A DNA stretch of 64,000 nucleotides, from NCBI RefSeq assembly GCF_040543805.1, contig NZ_JBEUMS010000003.1:248001-312000 (forward strand), written 5' to 3'. The notes beneath the pieces were generated by a model, which saw only the letters and a list, made by a program, of their open reading frames with translations, did not search any database and was not told the DNA's origin. The position numbers and the translations under genes are program-made. Positions within the stretch are counted from its first letter, which is position 1; each line of letters begins with the position of its first letter. Source of the DNA: Arcicella rosea. GTDB lineage: Bacteria > Bacteroidota > Bacteroidia > Cytophagales > Spirosomataceae. Of this stretch, positions 19,906 through 28,769 are shown piece by piece.

Positions 19906-22317
19906 ATGATACAAATTTACTTTAAAATAGCTTGGAGAAACTTGATGAAACGGAAGTTTTACGCTTTCGTTTCTATCTTGGGTTTATCGGTCGGCATTAC
20001 TTTTACTTTACTCATTGGCACTTATATCTGGGGAGAATTACAAGTAAACACTGATTTAAAAAATGTAGAAAATCAGTACTTGATTCAAAGCAAATGGAAA
20101 AAACCTGATATTGGCTTAGAAATAACAACGCTTGCCCCTTTGGCAAAAACCTTAAAGGAAAACTATCCAAATTTGGTAGAAAACTATTATGGTTTTGAAG
20201 GTTATACCTCCACTATTTCAAATGGAGATAAAGTTTTCAGAGAAGATATTCAAATTGGAGATGCTACTTTGTTGAACATGTATGGTTTTGAATTACTGTA
20301 TGGAGATAGCAAAACTGCTCTAAACCAGCCTTATACAATGGTAATTTCCTCAGAACAAGCCATTAAGTATTTTGGGAAATTAGATTGTTTGGGAAAAAGC
20401 CTGACGGTAGAATCTAATGCAGGTCAGAAAAAGAGTTTTATGATTACTGGAGTACTGGGAAAAGTAAATACTAATTCGGTAATCAACTTACTTTCTGATA
20501 CCCGAATTCCAATTTTAATGTCTTTTGAGAGCAGTAAATTTTGGGGAATAGAGAAGTACTTCGCTTGGAACAATCCTTATAATGTGGGCTATATTGAGTT
20601 GAAAAATGGTGTAAAACCTGAAAGTGTTGCTCAGGTAATGTCCAAGCTCATCAAAGCAAATGCTCCTGAAAATATTAGTGCAAACCTTCAAGCTTATCTT
20701 GTTCCCATGAAGGATGTTTATCTGGAAGCAAACAATGGCATTGTAAAAAAGACAATTTTTACTTTACTCTTTGTAGCCTTATTTATACTGCTGATGGCGA
20801 TAGTCAATTTCATCAATATGTCTATCGGAAATTCAGTAACAAGGTTAAAAGAAATCGGTGTTCGGAAAATGCTTGGTAGTGAAAAAGGACAGTTAATTCG
20901 ACAATTTTTAGCTGAATCAATCTTAATTTCATTTTTTAGCTTATTGATTTCCTTAATTCTTTACGAAGTTTTTCAACCGTTTTTTGGTGAAATGCTTCAT
21001 AAGAAAATACCTTCTTTGTTAACAGTATCATCTTATTTTTATCTTTTTGCTGTTCTATTTGCAGTGTTGATTGGCTTATTATCGGGTATTTATCCCGCAT
21101 TTATTTTATCAAATTTGCCTTCTATAGATTCTTTAAAAGGTAAATTGAAATCTATCAAAGAAAACATTTTTTTCAGAAGGTTATTAATTGTTTCTCAATT
21201 CACCATTGCTCTATTTGTTTTTGTCGGAGCATCTGTTATTTCGAAACAAGTAAATTACTTTTTCAATAAAGATTTGGGTTATCAAAAAGAAGCTGTCGTT
21301 ACGCTAAGTGTTCCTCGTGATTGGTCGCCTGTGGGCGTTGATAAAATGGAACGCATCCGTGACGAAATGGCAAAACTAAAAGAAGTAAGCCAAGTAAGTT
21401 TGTCGTATGATATTCCAGCAGGACATGGCGGAAACAATAATGCTTTTTATAAAATGGGGCAAGATTCCACCCAAGCAGTATATGTTCAGACCATTACAAC
21501 CGATGAAAAATATGCGGATGCTTATCAAATTCCAATGGTTGCAGGAGTATATTTTCAGCGAAAACAGGAAGGTTTTCAAGCGAGAAAAATCGTACTGAAT
21601 GAAACAGGCTTTAAAACTTTGGGCTTTAAAAACCCTACGGAAGCCATTGGTAAAGAAATACGGATTCATTATTATCCACAGCCATTTACGATTGTTGGTG
21701 TTACTAAGGATTTTCACATCGCTTCAATGCACAAAGCGATTTCTCCTTTGGTATTTATGAATGTAAAAGATTTTACTTTTTTCAGGTACTTTTCTTTTAA
21801 AATTCAGCCGAATAATCTTGCTCAATCTTTATCAAGTATTGAGCAAAAATGGAAAACTTTAATGCCCGGTTCAGCTTTTGAATATACTTTCATAGACGAT
21901 ACGCTTCAAAAGCTTTATCAATCTGAAATTCAGCTTAAAAAAGCTTCACAAGTAGCCACCATTTTATCAATTATTATTGTGCTATTAGGTATTTTAGGAA
22001 TGGTTTCAATGAGTATTGCCAGAAGAACAAAAGAGTTAGGAATTCGTAAAGTTTTGGGAGCATCAAGTATCAGTATTGTAATGCTGTTTTTGAAAGAATT
22101 TATAGTTTTGATAGCCATTGCCATCGCTATTTCTTTTCCTCTTGGCATTATCAGTATGAATCATTGGCTGACGGCTTATGCTTATAGAATTCAATTAGAT
22201 TGGCAAACTTTTCTAACTGTTGCTTTAGGATTTAGCCTAATAATAGCCATTTTTGTTTGCTTACAAACTTTTAAAACAGCTTTAGAAAATCCGATTAAAA
22301 GCCTCAAAACAGAGTAG
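19906..22317 (+). CDS. ABC transporter permease, double MacB_PCD/FtsX; array member 9 (divergent)
   Basis: An 803-residue permease, the most divergent in the array. TM1 region is FVSILGLSVGITFTLLIGTY, the first coupling region is VNFINMSIGNSVTRLKEIGV, and the second is RRTKELGIRKVLGASSISIV with FLKEF in place of LSKDF. The C-terminus NPIKSLKTE and the fused two-unit layout are kept. It is the permease nearest the ATPase (54-base gap), so it is the best candidate for its original partner. It lacks the spacer repeats found between earlier members. Substrate unknown. Confidence 0.95.
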   Translation: MIQIYFKIAWRNLMKRKFYAFVSILGLSVGITFTLLIGTYIWGELQVNTDLKNVENQYLIQSKWKKPDIGLEITTLAPLAKTLKENYPNLVENYYGFEGYTSTISNGDKVFREDIQIGDATLLNMYGFELLYGDSKTALNQPYTMVISSEQAIKYFGKLDCLGKSLTVESNAGQKKSFMITGVLGKVNTNSVINLLSDTRIPILMSFESSKFWGIEKYFAWNNPYNVGYIELKNGVKPESVAQVMSKLIKANAPENISANLQAYLVPMKDVYLEANNGIVKKTIFTLLFVALFILLMAIVNFINMSIGNSVTRLKEIGVRKMLGSEKGQLIRQFLAESILISFFSLLISLILYEVFQPFFGEMLHKKIPSLLTVSSYFYLFAVLFAVLIGLLSGIYPAFILSNLPSIDSLKGKLKSIKENIFFRRLLIVSQFTIALFVFVGASVISKQVNYFFNKDLGYQKEAVVTLSVPRDWSPVGVDKMERIRDEMAKLKEVSQVSLSYDIPAGHGGNNNAFYKMGQDSTQAVYVQTITTDEKYADAYQIPMVAGVYFQRKQEGFQARKIVLNETGFKTLGFKNPTEAIGKEIRIHYYPQPFTIVGVTKDFHIASMHKAISPLVFMNVKDFTFFRYFSFKIQPNNLAQSLSSIEQKWKTLMPGSAFEYTFIDDTLQKLYQSEIQLKKASQVATILSIIIVLLGILGMVSMSIARRTKELGIRKVLGASSISIVMLFLKEFIVLIAIAIAISFPLGIISMNHWLTAYAYRIQLDWQTFLTVALGFSLIIAIFVCLQTFKTALENPIKSLKTE

Positions 22318-22371
22318 AAACATCGTTTTCAAGATTATTAATAGAAAAAGACATTTTATAAAATCAACAAT

Positions 22372-23034
22372 ATGCTAGAACTCAAAAATATTTTTCGTTG
22401 GTATAATTCAGGCGTAAATCGTGCTTTCGTTTTGCGTGATATAAGTTTAACTATTGAGCAAGGAGAATTTGTTTCTATCATGGGTCCTTCGGGTTCAGGG
22501 AAATCTACGCTTTTACATGTTTTAGGAATGATGGACGAACCTAATGAAGGAGAATACTCATTTTTGGGAGAAAACGTACTGAAAATCAAAGAAAAACAGC
22601 GTGCAGAATTATACAAAAAACATATTGGTTTTGTATTTCAAGCGTATCATTTGATTGATGAACTAACGGTGTATGAAAACATAGAAACTCCATTATTATA
22701 TCATGGCATTGGTTCTTCTGAAAGAAAATCGATGGTCGCTGATATTTTAGATAGATTCAATATTGTTGGTAAAAAAGACCTATTCCCGAATCAGCTTTCG
22801 GGCGGACAACAACAATTAGTGGGTATTGCTCGTGCCATAATTACAAAACCCAATTTGATTTTGGCAGATGAACCTACAGGCAATCTGAATTCAAAACAAG
22901 GACAGGAAATAATGGAATTATTTAAAACATTGAACGAGGAAGGCGTAACCATTATTCAAGTAACTCACTCAGAGAAAAATGCTACTTATGGAAGCAGAGT
23001 AATTGAGTTATTGGATGGACGCATCGAAAGATAA
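22372..23034 (+). CDS. ABC transporter ATP-binding protein (LolD/MacB class)
   Basis: A 220-residue cytoplasmic ATPase that should power FtsX-type permeases. Walker A GPSGSGKST is at 38-46, the Q-loop Gln near 90, signature LSGGQ at 142-146, Walker B LILADE at 162-167 with EPTGNLNS, and the switch His near 199 (VTHS). The residue after LSGGQQQ is Leu-149, where most relatives have Arg (QQLVGIARA versus QQRVAIARA). It is the only ATPase in the window for nine permeases. There is no fused permease domain, so this is a LolD/FtsE-like separate subunit and not MacB itself. A hairpin terminator follows. Confidence 0.95.
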   Translation: MLELKNIFRWYNSGVNRAFVLRDISLTIEQGEFVSIMGPSGSGKSTLLHVLGMMDEPNEGEYSFLGENVLKIKEKQRAELYKKHIGFVFQAYHLIDELTVYENIETPLLYHGIGSSERKSMVADILDRFNIVGKKDLFPNQLSGGQQQLVGIARAIITKPNLILADEPTGNLNSKQGQEIMELFKTLNEEGVTIIQVTHSEKNATYGSRVIELLDGRIER

Positions 23035-23060
23035 AAAATTTAGTTTTGGTTTAAGTGTTA

Positions 23061-23091
23061 GTCGCTCATTGATATTCAGTGAGCGACTTTT
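23061..23091 (+). terminator. Intrinsic terminator of the ABC array
   Basis: GTCGCTCA (23061-23068) pairs with TGAGCGAC (23080-23087), followed by TTTT. It lies between the ATPase stop and the convergent protease stop at 23090. Confidence 0.75.
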
Positions 23092-24430
23092 ATATCAGTC
23101 TTTTCAAATTTACCGTTGTAAAAATCACTTCTTGTCCCCTTTTCACCACCATACTAATGGGCTTGCCTTCACCTTTTTGAAAGATTTTATATATCTCAGT
23201 AATTGATATATCTTTATAAGACTTATTATTGATAAAAATCACTCTATCTCCTTGCTGTAAACCTGCCAAATGAGCTGGAGAATTTTCAATAATTCTTTCA
23301 ATCAAAAACTCATGATAATCACTTCCACTTGCCAATAATTCCATCCCACTCATATTGTGTTCGAATGGTTCTTTCATTCTTCTATTAATCGGTTTCAACA
23401 CCACATATTTATCCCGATAATTAAAAGTAACTTTAAATCTTCTGAGAAATTCACAACCAATATTTCCTTGGCGTTCAGAGAAATTTGTTGGTTTTAAGTG
23501 ATAAGAAGAACTATCAGGAAATGAAGCAACTACATTATTTAGCTCGTATTTTCCGAATTTTATTTTAGGCAATCGTCCTAAATTTCCATTAATGATACCA
23601 CTCAAGCCACGTCCTAATTGAGCTTTCACAACTTTAGGGGGCAATTGAATATTAAATTTCTTATTTACTTCAATCGAAATGGCATGTCCTGCACCAGTAT
23701 CCAATAATACTTTTATAGGTACTGTTTGGTCACCATTTACTAATTCTACAGCATCCAAATAAGGCTTGTTTTCTTCAATTGTTATCGGGAAACGTTGTCC
23801 TTTAGACGTTTTGTATTTATAATGTTCGGGGTTTTCCAAAACTATTTGATTGACCGAAAAATCAATTGTTACGGCAAAACGATTGAAAAGGTCATATCCA
23901 ATAATTCCATGAATGGGTTTTCCTACAAATTCGCTAAGTTTTAAAATATCATTTTTCAGTACTACGATATTCTGGCGATAACCAATTACGTCTCCCATTT
24001 TTATCGTATTGTCAATCACAATACCGGCTTCTAAGTCATTTCCAACACCAACGCCCGCTATTTTCACATTTCTGCTGTATAGCATTCCTTGTTTTTCAGC
24101 CACTTTTGAATCTGTCACAATAATAGAACTCACACCCGTATCAAGGATAAATCTTAGCGTATCAGAGTTATTAATTCTGATAGGTACAATCACCAAATTG
24201 GCGTGAAGTTCAAAAGGGATGACGGAGATTTTTCTTTTTTTTACTAACTGAAAACCAAAGTTTTCTTCAATGGCAGGTTTGAATTTTAATTTTTTAGGTC
24301 TTTCACTTCGAACATAAGTGCTTACCCTTACACCTCCATTATTTTGTTCAGCATAACTCGTAGAGTCTTGACAATACCCTGCCAGCGGTAAAGTACTGAA
24401 CAATAATATTTTATGCCAAGCCAGTTTCAT
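23090..24430 (-). CDS. Exported retropepsin-like aspartyl protease with PDZ domain
   Basis: The protein has 446 residues from the ATG at 24430, chosen because MKLAWHKILLFSTLPLAGYC is a clean signal peptide; an upstream in-frame ATG at 24484 would bury it. Two DTG motifs, FILDTGVSS (Asp near 97) and VLLDTGAGH (near 244), are typical of a single-chain protein made of two retropepsin-like halves. A C-terminal PDZ domain (about 355-440; SPAHLAGLQQGDRVIFIN) probably binds peptide or partner proteins. Likely periplasmic or cell-surface. The substrate is unknown, and activity depends on the two Asp residues coming together. Convergent with the ABC ATPase. Confidence 0.85.
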   Translation of the reverse strand: MKLAWHKILLFSTLPLAGYCQDSTSYAEQNNGGVRVSTYVRSERPKKLKFKPAIEENFGFQLVKKRKISVIPFELHANLVIVPIRINNSDTLRFILDTGVSSIIVTDSKVAEKQGMLYSRNVKIAGVGVGNDLEAGIVIDNTIKMGDVIGYRQNIVVLKNDILKLSEFVGKPIHGIIGYDLFNRFAVTIDFSVNQIVLENPEHYKYKTSKGQRFPITIEENKPYLDAVELVNGDQTVPIKVLLDTGAGHAISIEVNKKFNIQLPPKVVKAQLGRGLSGIINGNLGRLPKIKFGKYELNNVVASFPDSSSYHLKPTNFSERQGNIGCEFLRRFKVTFNYRDKYVVLKPINRRMKEPFEHNMSGMELLASGSDYHEFLIERIIENSPAHLAGLQQGDRVIFINNKSYKDISITEIYKIFQKGEGKPISMVVKRGQEVIFTTVNLKRLI

Positions 24431-24760
24431 GATAAGAGTCGTTTTTCTTATCTTAAATATCGGGATAATATTACTTATTTCCAAAGAGTTACATTAAAAA
24501 ATTAATGTTTATTCAAAGAAAAATACCGAAAATACTTATAAAATTTTATTCATGAATATTATGTGATTGAAAGTGGGGATATGATTGATTCCAATTTTGT
24601 AAAAACAAAATCCAACCTTTCTGTTTTTTATGTTGTCTTTCTTGTAGAATTTTCAAAATATTCACCTTTAAGATGAAGATACTTATGGCTTTTTGTTTTT
24701 TAGAATTGTGATAAGAAGTACTTTTGTCAAAATATCTAATTTATAATTAACCAAAAAACA
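24431..24760. other. Intergenic region between protease and tpiA
   Basis: 330 AT-rich bases between divergent genes, expected to hold both promoters. A -7-like TACTTTTG lies at 24719-24726, 35 bases before the tpiA ATG. The nearest TTTTG (24691-24695) is 23 bases upstream of it, slightly long for the Bacteroidota spacing of about 19-21. I see no RNA gene or open frame of note. Confidence 0.4.
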
Positions 24761-25522
24761 ATGAGAAAGCAAATTGTAGCAGGAAACTGGAAAATGAATA
24801 AAACAGCCGAAGAAGCCTTGATTTTGGCATCTGAAGTTGTAAATATGGTGAAAGACGAAGTAAATACTGATGTGCAAGTAATTATTGCTCCACCAGCGAT
24901 TTACTTATCGACACTTCAAAAATATACAGAAACAGCTCCAAATATTGGCATTGCTGCACAAAATTGTTCTAACAAAGCTTCTGGTGCATATACTGGTGAA
25001 ATTTCAGCTTCAATGTTGAAATCAATTGGTGTTACTCATGTAATTCTTGGACACTCAGAGCGTCGTGAGTATTTCAAAGAAACAAATGAACAATTGGCAG
25101 AAAAAGTAAACATCGTTCTTGAAAATGGTTTAACGCCAATTTTCTGTTGTGGTGAAACATTAGAATTACGTCAAGGTGGTGATTTTCTTGCTTTCGTTGC
25201 TTCTCAATTAACAGACAGCCTTTTCCATCTTTCTCCAGAAGATTTCGCTAAAGTGGTAATCGCTTACGAACCAATCTGGGCAATCGGAACTGGCTTAACG
25301 GCTTCTTCTGAACAAGCACAAGAAATGCACGCTTATTTAAGAGGACATTTAGCAACTAAATACGGTCAGGAAGCAGCAGATAACACTTCTATTCTTTACG
25401 GTGGAAGTTGTAATGAGAAAAATGCCCAAGAATTATTTGCTTGCGCAGATGTAGATGGCGGATTAATCGGTGGAGCATCGTTGAAATCTCGTGAGTTTAC
25501 AAACATTGCAAAATCATTCTAA
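24761..25522 (+). CDS. tpiA: Triose-phosphate isomerase
   Basis: Cytoplasmic glycolytic enzyme interconverting dihydroxyacetone phosphate and glyceraldehyde 3-phosphate. It has 253 residues, the usual length. Active-site landmarks are present: GNWKMN with Lys-11, ILGHSERREYF with the electrophilic His-98, AYEPIWAIGTG with the catalytic Glu-170 and start of the phosphate-gripping loop 6, and LYGGSC near the C-terminus. Start ATG follows an A-rich leader typical of this genome. Stands alone, ended by an inverted repeat. Confidence 0.98.
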   Translation: MRKQIVAGNWKMNKTAEEALILASEVVNMVKDEVNTDVQVIIAPPAIYLSTLQKYTETAPNIGIAAQNCSNKASGAYTGEISASMLKSIGVTHVILGHSERREYFKETNEQLAEKVNIVLENGLTPIFCCGETLELRQGGDFLAFVASQLTDSLFHLSPEDFAKVVIAYEPIWAIGTGLTASSEQAQEMHAYLRGHLATKYGQEAADNTSILYGGSCNEKNAQELFACADVDGGLIGGASLKSREFTNIAKSF

Positions 25523-25526
25523 GCAT

Positions 25527-25560
25527 TGAACCCCGTTTAGCAAAAACTAAACGGGGTTCA
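25527..25560 (+). terminator. Perfect inverted repeat after tpiA, probable terminator
   Basis: TGAACCCCGTTTAG (25527-25540) and CTAAACGGGGTTCA (25547-25560) form a 14-pair stem around CAAAAA. No T-run follows, so it may protect the 3' end or block RNA polymerase instead of acting as a classic intrinsic terminator. Confidence 0.55.
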
Positions 25561-25657
25561 GTAAAAATGTTTGTTTCTCCACCCTACATTTTTAGTTACC
25601 TATTTTTAATACATTGATCCTCTTTGAAACTTATTCTCTCAATTGCTTAATTAATAT

Positions 25658-26548
25658 ATGCTCTTTAAAAAACTCAATCCTCTTGAAAAATTATATCTAA
25701 AAAACACGAACAAAGAAGCTTATCAAAATTATAAATACCAATTAAAGGTAAATGATTTGCCTTCGATTAACTTTTTAGATACCCCTAAAGCCCTTGTTGA
25801 TTTTAAACACAGTGGGCATCTTGGCGATATAATTTATGCTATTCCAGCGATGTATGCTTTGGCTGAAAATGGTAAGATAAATCTTCATTTAAATATCGGT
25901 CAAAGAATAAAAGTTGATGGTAATCATCCGCTAAAAGATATCGGTTTGAATGAAAAATCGGTTGCGATGTTAGAGCCTCTTTTAGCTTTACAAAACCAAT
26001 TTCAACAAATTGACATCTTTAAAAACCAAGCAGTAGATTATGATTTAGACATTTTTAGGCAATTTACATTTGATCACACAAAAGGACACATCAGCAGGTG
26101 GTACTTTAACTGTTTTGCAGTAAGCTATGATTTAAGCAAACCTTGGCTAGTTGTACCAAAAAATACTTCAATGAGCGATAAAATCGTTATTGCAAGAAGT
26201 ACTCGTTACAATTCACCCATGATAGACTATTCTGTTCTAAAAAAATATAACAATCTAGTTTTTGTGGGTTTGTCAGAAGAGTTTAAGTTGATGAAAGCGA
26301 TTATACCTAACCTTGAGTATGCCAGAGTAAACAATTTTTTGGAGATGGCAAGTATCATTGCAGGTGCAAAATTATTTATTGGGAATCAATCATTCCCTTA
26401 CGCTATCGCAGAAGCTTTAAAAACACCAAGAATGCTAGAAAGTTATTACAAATGTCCAAATGTAATTCCTGAAGGAGCCAACGGCTTTGAATTTTCGTTT
26501 CAACCTCAGTTTGAGTTATTAATTAAAAAATTAATTGCCCAACTATAA
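25658..26548 (+). CDS. Glycosyltransferase-like protein (GT9/GT-B fold resemblance)
   Basis: The protein has 296 residues and no signal peptide. FKHSGHLGDIIYAIPAM (about 50-66) resembles the N-terminal nucleotide-sugar transferase motif of ADP-heptose transferases (GxxGD), and KLFIGNQSFPYAIAEAL near 245-260 resembles the donor-binding loop of GT-B enzymes. It is shorter than typical heptosyltransferases (about 340). It lies 12 bases upstream of a GT2 glycosyltransferase and is probably cotranscribed with it, suggesting a role in a surface glycan or glycoprotein. Donor and acceptor unknown. Confidence 0.65.
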   Translation: MLFKKLNPLEKLYLKNTNKEAYQNYKYQLKVNDLPSINFLDTPKALVDFKHSGHLGDIIYAIPAMYALAENGKINLHLNIGQRIKVDGNHPLKDIGLNEKSVAMLEPLLALQNQFQQIDIFKNQAVDYDLDIFRQFTFDHTKGHISRWYFNCFAVSYDLSKPWLVVPKNTSMSDKIVIARSTRYNSPMIDYSVLKKYNNLVFVGLSEEFKLMKAIIPNLEYARVNNFLEMASIIAGAKLFIGNQSFPYAIAEALKTPRMLESYYKCPNVIPEGANGFEFSFQPQFELLIKKLIAQL

Positions 26549-26560
26549 ACCTCTATAATC

Positions 26561-27427
26561 ATGAAAATTGCGGCAGTAGTAATACTTTACCATCCAACTG
26601 AAAATACTTTAGACAATATCAAAACGTATGCTAAAGCTGTTGATAAAGTATATGTCTTTGATAATACTGAAGAAGGGACATTTCTAAAAAAGAATTTGAT
26701 GGAAATTTCCAATATCACTTATTTACATGATAACCACAATGCTGGTATTGCCAAAAGATTGAATACTAGTGCGCAAATGGCAATTAATGAAGGCTTTGAT
26801 TGGTTATTGATGATGGACCAAGATTCTAAATTTGAAGGAAATGCAATTCAATATTATTGGGATGGAGTAAGCAAATTTCCACACCCAGAGAGTGTTGGAT
26901 TATTTGGTCCACAATTCTCACGTAATAATAAACAATCGTTAGCACAATCAAGCTATCAAGAAATTGATGGAATGATTACTTCAGGAACACTTTTAAATCT
27001 TAATATCTATCAACAAATAGGAAAATTTGATGAAGCGCTATTCATTGATGCTGTTGATATTGAATACTGTTTGAGAGTTCAAAAAGCAGGCTTTAAAATG
27101 ATTCAATTAATCAACGTTTTCATTCAGCATGAATTAGGACAAACCGAAAAGAAAGCGTCTATTAAAACACTCTACTTAATTAAAAAAGAAAAAGAATTGC
27201 ATTCTCCGTTAAGATATTATTATATGTATCGTAACAATCTTTATGTACAATCAAAGTATAAAGGCTTTGACAAACAAACGATGCAAAAAATCAATCGAAA
27301 TGCAATGTCTTTTCTAAAAAAAGGTTTTTTCTACGGCAGTAATTCATGGGAAATAGTAAAATACATCGTTGAAGCCAGACGAGATTTCAAGCAAAATAAA
27401 ATGGGAAAGTACCAATCAAACACTTAA
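26561..27427 (+). CDS. Family 2 glycosyltransferase (rhamnosyltransferase-like)
   Basis: A 288-residue GT-A enzyme. The N-terminus AAVVILYHPTENTLDNI, then VYVFDNTEEG and HNAGIAKRLN, follow the pattern of rhamnosyltransferase-like GT2 proteins. WLLMMDQDSKF near 88-98 carries the metal- and nucleotide-binding Asp motif, and FIDAVDIEYCLRVQKAGFKM gives the acceptor-side ED-like motif. It should transfer a sugar from an NDP or dTDP donor during polysaccharide synthesis. It stops three bases before the convergent gene at 27431. Donor sugar not determined. Confidence 0.8.
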   Translation: MKIAAVVILYHPTENTLDNIKTYAKAVDKVYVFDNTEEGTFLKKNLMEISNITYLHDNHNAGIAKRLNTSAQMAINEGFDWLLMMDQDSKFEGNAIQYYWDGVSKFPHPESVGLFGPQFSRNNKQSLAQSSYQEIDGMITSGTLLNLNIYQQIGKFDEALFIDAVDIEYCLRVQKAGFKMIQLINVFIQHELGQTEKKASIKTLYLIKKEKELHSPLRYYYMYRNNLYVQSKYKGFDKQTMQKINRNAMSFLKKGFFYGSNSWEIVKYIVEARRDFKQNKMGKYQSNT

Positions 27428-27430
27428 TAA

Positions 27431-28516
27431 TCAGCGTATTTTATATTTTGCAAATACTGGGTAATGATCTGAAGATTTAATATGACCATGCGTTTGGAAA
27501 TCTAATACTTCTATTGATTCACTGCAAAATTGGTTATCAATTCTAACAAATCTTGGACTACGATTAAGTGTAAAACCAAAACCATTTCCAGCTTCCTCAA
27601 AAGCATTTTTCAGTCTATCACGAATATGTCCGTAGGCATTTCCGTAAGGCGTTTCATTAAAATCACCACAAACAATTACTGGAAAAGGACTTTCATCAAT
27701 CAATCTTTCAATTTGTTCTATTTCTTCTGCATGATTCACAAAACCTGTTTTTAAACTTGATAAAATAGATTTGGTCTCATCCTTAGCCTGAGAATACGAC
27801 TTCTCTTTTACTTCCTCTACAACTCTTTTCACTCTAATTCCCATCGACTGGAGTTGTAAATTAATTACTCTTATCGTATCCTTTTCCATGGCTATATCAG
27901 CCAATAAATAGCCATTGCCATTATCTTTTCCGGGCTCTTGACCAAACAAACTCTTTTCTTCATGAATGATGGGATACTTTGAAAAAATCGCTAATGAAAA
28001 TATTCTATGCGTACCATAAATGCTATTAATCACATAGTACGGATTCTCTTTGGTAATGGCTTCAAAAACCCTGAAATCTTTTTCATTACTCATACTACTA
28101 AACTCCTGAAAACATTTAATATCTGCATTGGTTTCTGAAACATAAGTAACAGATGCTTTCGTTTTGTCTTTATTAAATGGATAACTATTATGGTAAAAAC
28201 CAAAAACATTATAATCTAATACCGACAAACTTTTCTCTGCTTCCTTAGCAGTATGAAAACTGTAAGTTCTTCTAATAAATGGATAACCAATCAGTAAAAC
28301 AACAAGAGGAAGAAGCATTCGGGAAGGTCTGATAAATAGCCACATAAGAGCAATGATGGCACAAAGTATCATCACTATTGGCAAACTCATCATCATAAAA
28401 CCAACAAACCAATGGTCAATCACCAAAGTGTAAGCTAATAAATAGGTAAAAAGAGTATATATACACAGAGGAAGACTCGTTAGCCACAAAAGAGAAATTG
28501 CATTTTTTTTCAGCAT
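27431..28516 (-). CDS. Membrane-anchored endonuclease/exonuclease/phosphatase family protein
   Basis: The protein has 361 residues from the ATG at 28516. A TTG-initiated version ten codons longer is possible, but MLKKNAISLLWLTSL gives a better membrane start. Three hydrophobic helices occupy about 1-85, followed by an EEP (DNase I-like) domain with DYNVFGF, a catalytic Glu in CFQEF, GDFNETPYGNAY, and the C-terminal SDHYPVFAKY His-Asp motif. These residues bind Mg2+ and cleave a phosphodiester or phosphomonoester. Domain orientation and substrate are unknown; nucleic acid or an inositol/sphingo-type phosphate are both possible. Confidence 0.8.
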   Translation of the reverse strand: MLKKNAISLLWLTSLPLCIYTLFTYLLAYTLVIDHWFVGFMMMSLPIVMILCAIIALMWLFIRPSRMLLPLVVLLIGYPFIRRTYSFHTAKEAEKSLSVLDYNVFGFYHNSYPFNKDKTKASVTYVSETNADIKCFQEFSSMSNEKDFRVFEAITKENPYYVINSIYGTHRIFSLAIFSKYPIIHEEKSLFGQEPGKDNGNGYLLADIAMEKDTIRVINLQLQSMGIRVKRVVEEVKEKSYSQAKDETKSILSSLKTGFVNHAEEIEQIERLIDESPFPVIVCGDFNETPYGNAYGHIRDRLKNAFEEAGNGFGFTLNRSPRFVRIDNQFCSESIEVLDFQTHGHIKSSDHYPVFAKYKIR

Positions 28517-28654
28517 GATGTAATCTTGGCGGTTAGCTTTAGACAAAAGTACAAATTAAGAATGTCTTGAATAAACAAAGCCTAATGAATATTTTGGTTT
28601 GCAAGCTTTTTTATAACATTAACAGAAAAGTATCAATTTTATTTCTGTAATTAA

Positions 28655-28685
28655 TTGTTAGATTAATAATTATTTCCTAATTTTG
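28655..28685 (+). promoter_or_regulatory. Promoter of rpmB (Bacteroidota -33/-7)
   Basis: TTG at 28655-28657, 20 bases, then TAATTTTG at 28678-28685, matching the Bacteroidota TTG / TAnnTTTG pattern. Transcription would start near 28692. The roughly 78-base leader contains ATCGCT-CAAAA-AGCGAT followed by TTT (28725-28744), a small terminator-like hairpin. Confidence 0.6.
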
Positions 28686-28769
28686 CATTCCATTTCGGAA
28701 AACACTGGTAATCAAGTCTATTACATCGCTCAAAAAGCGATTTTACATAACAAATAAAAGAATTTTATC

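Noticed and set aside
2..23034. A MacAB-TolC tripartite efflux pump
   Set aside because: No MacA-type adaptor or TolC-type channel is present, and the permeases have no fused ATPase domain as true MacB does.
24431..24484. ATG at 24484 as start of the aspartyl protease
   Set aside because: It adds 18 residues in front of a clear signal peptide, which would then be internal.
25561..25657. A possible small RNA or tRNA between tpiA and the glycosyltransferase
   Set aside because: No cloverleaf, no T-loop motif and no promoter-terminator pair could be found; I found no tRNA anywhere in the window.
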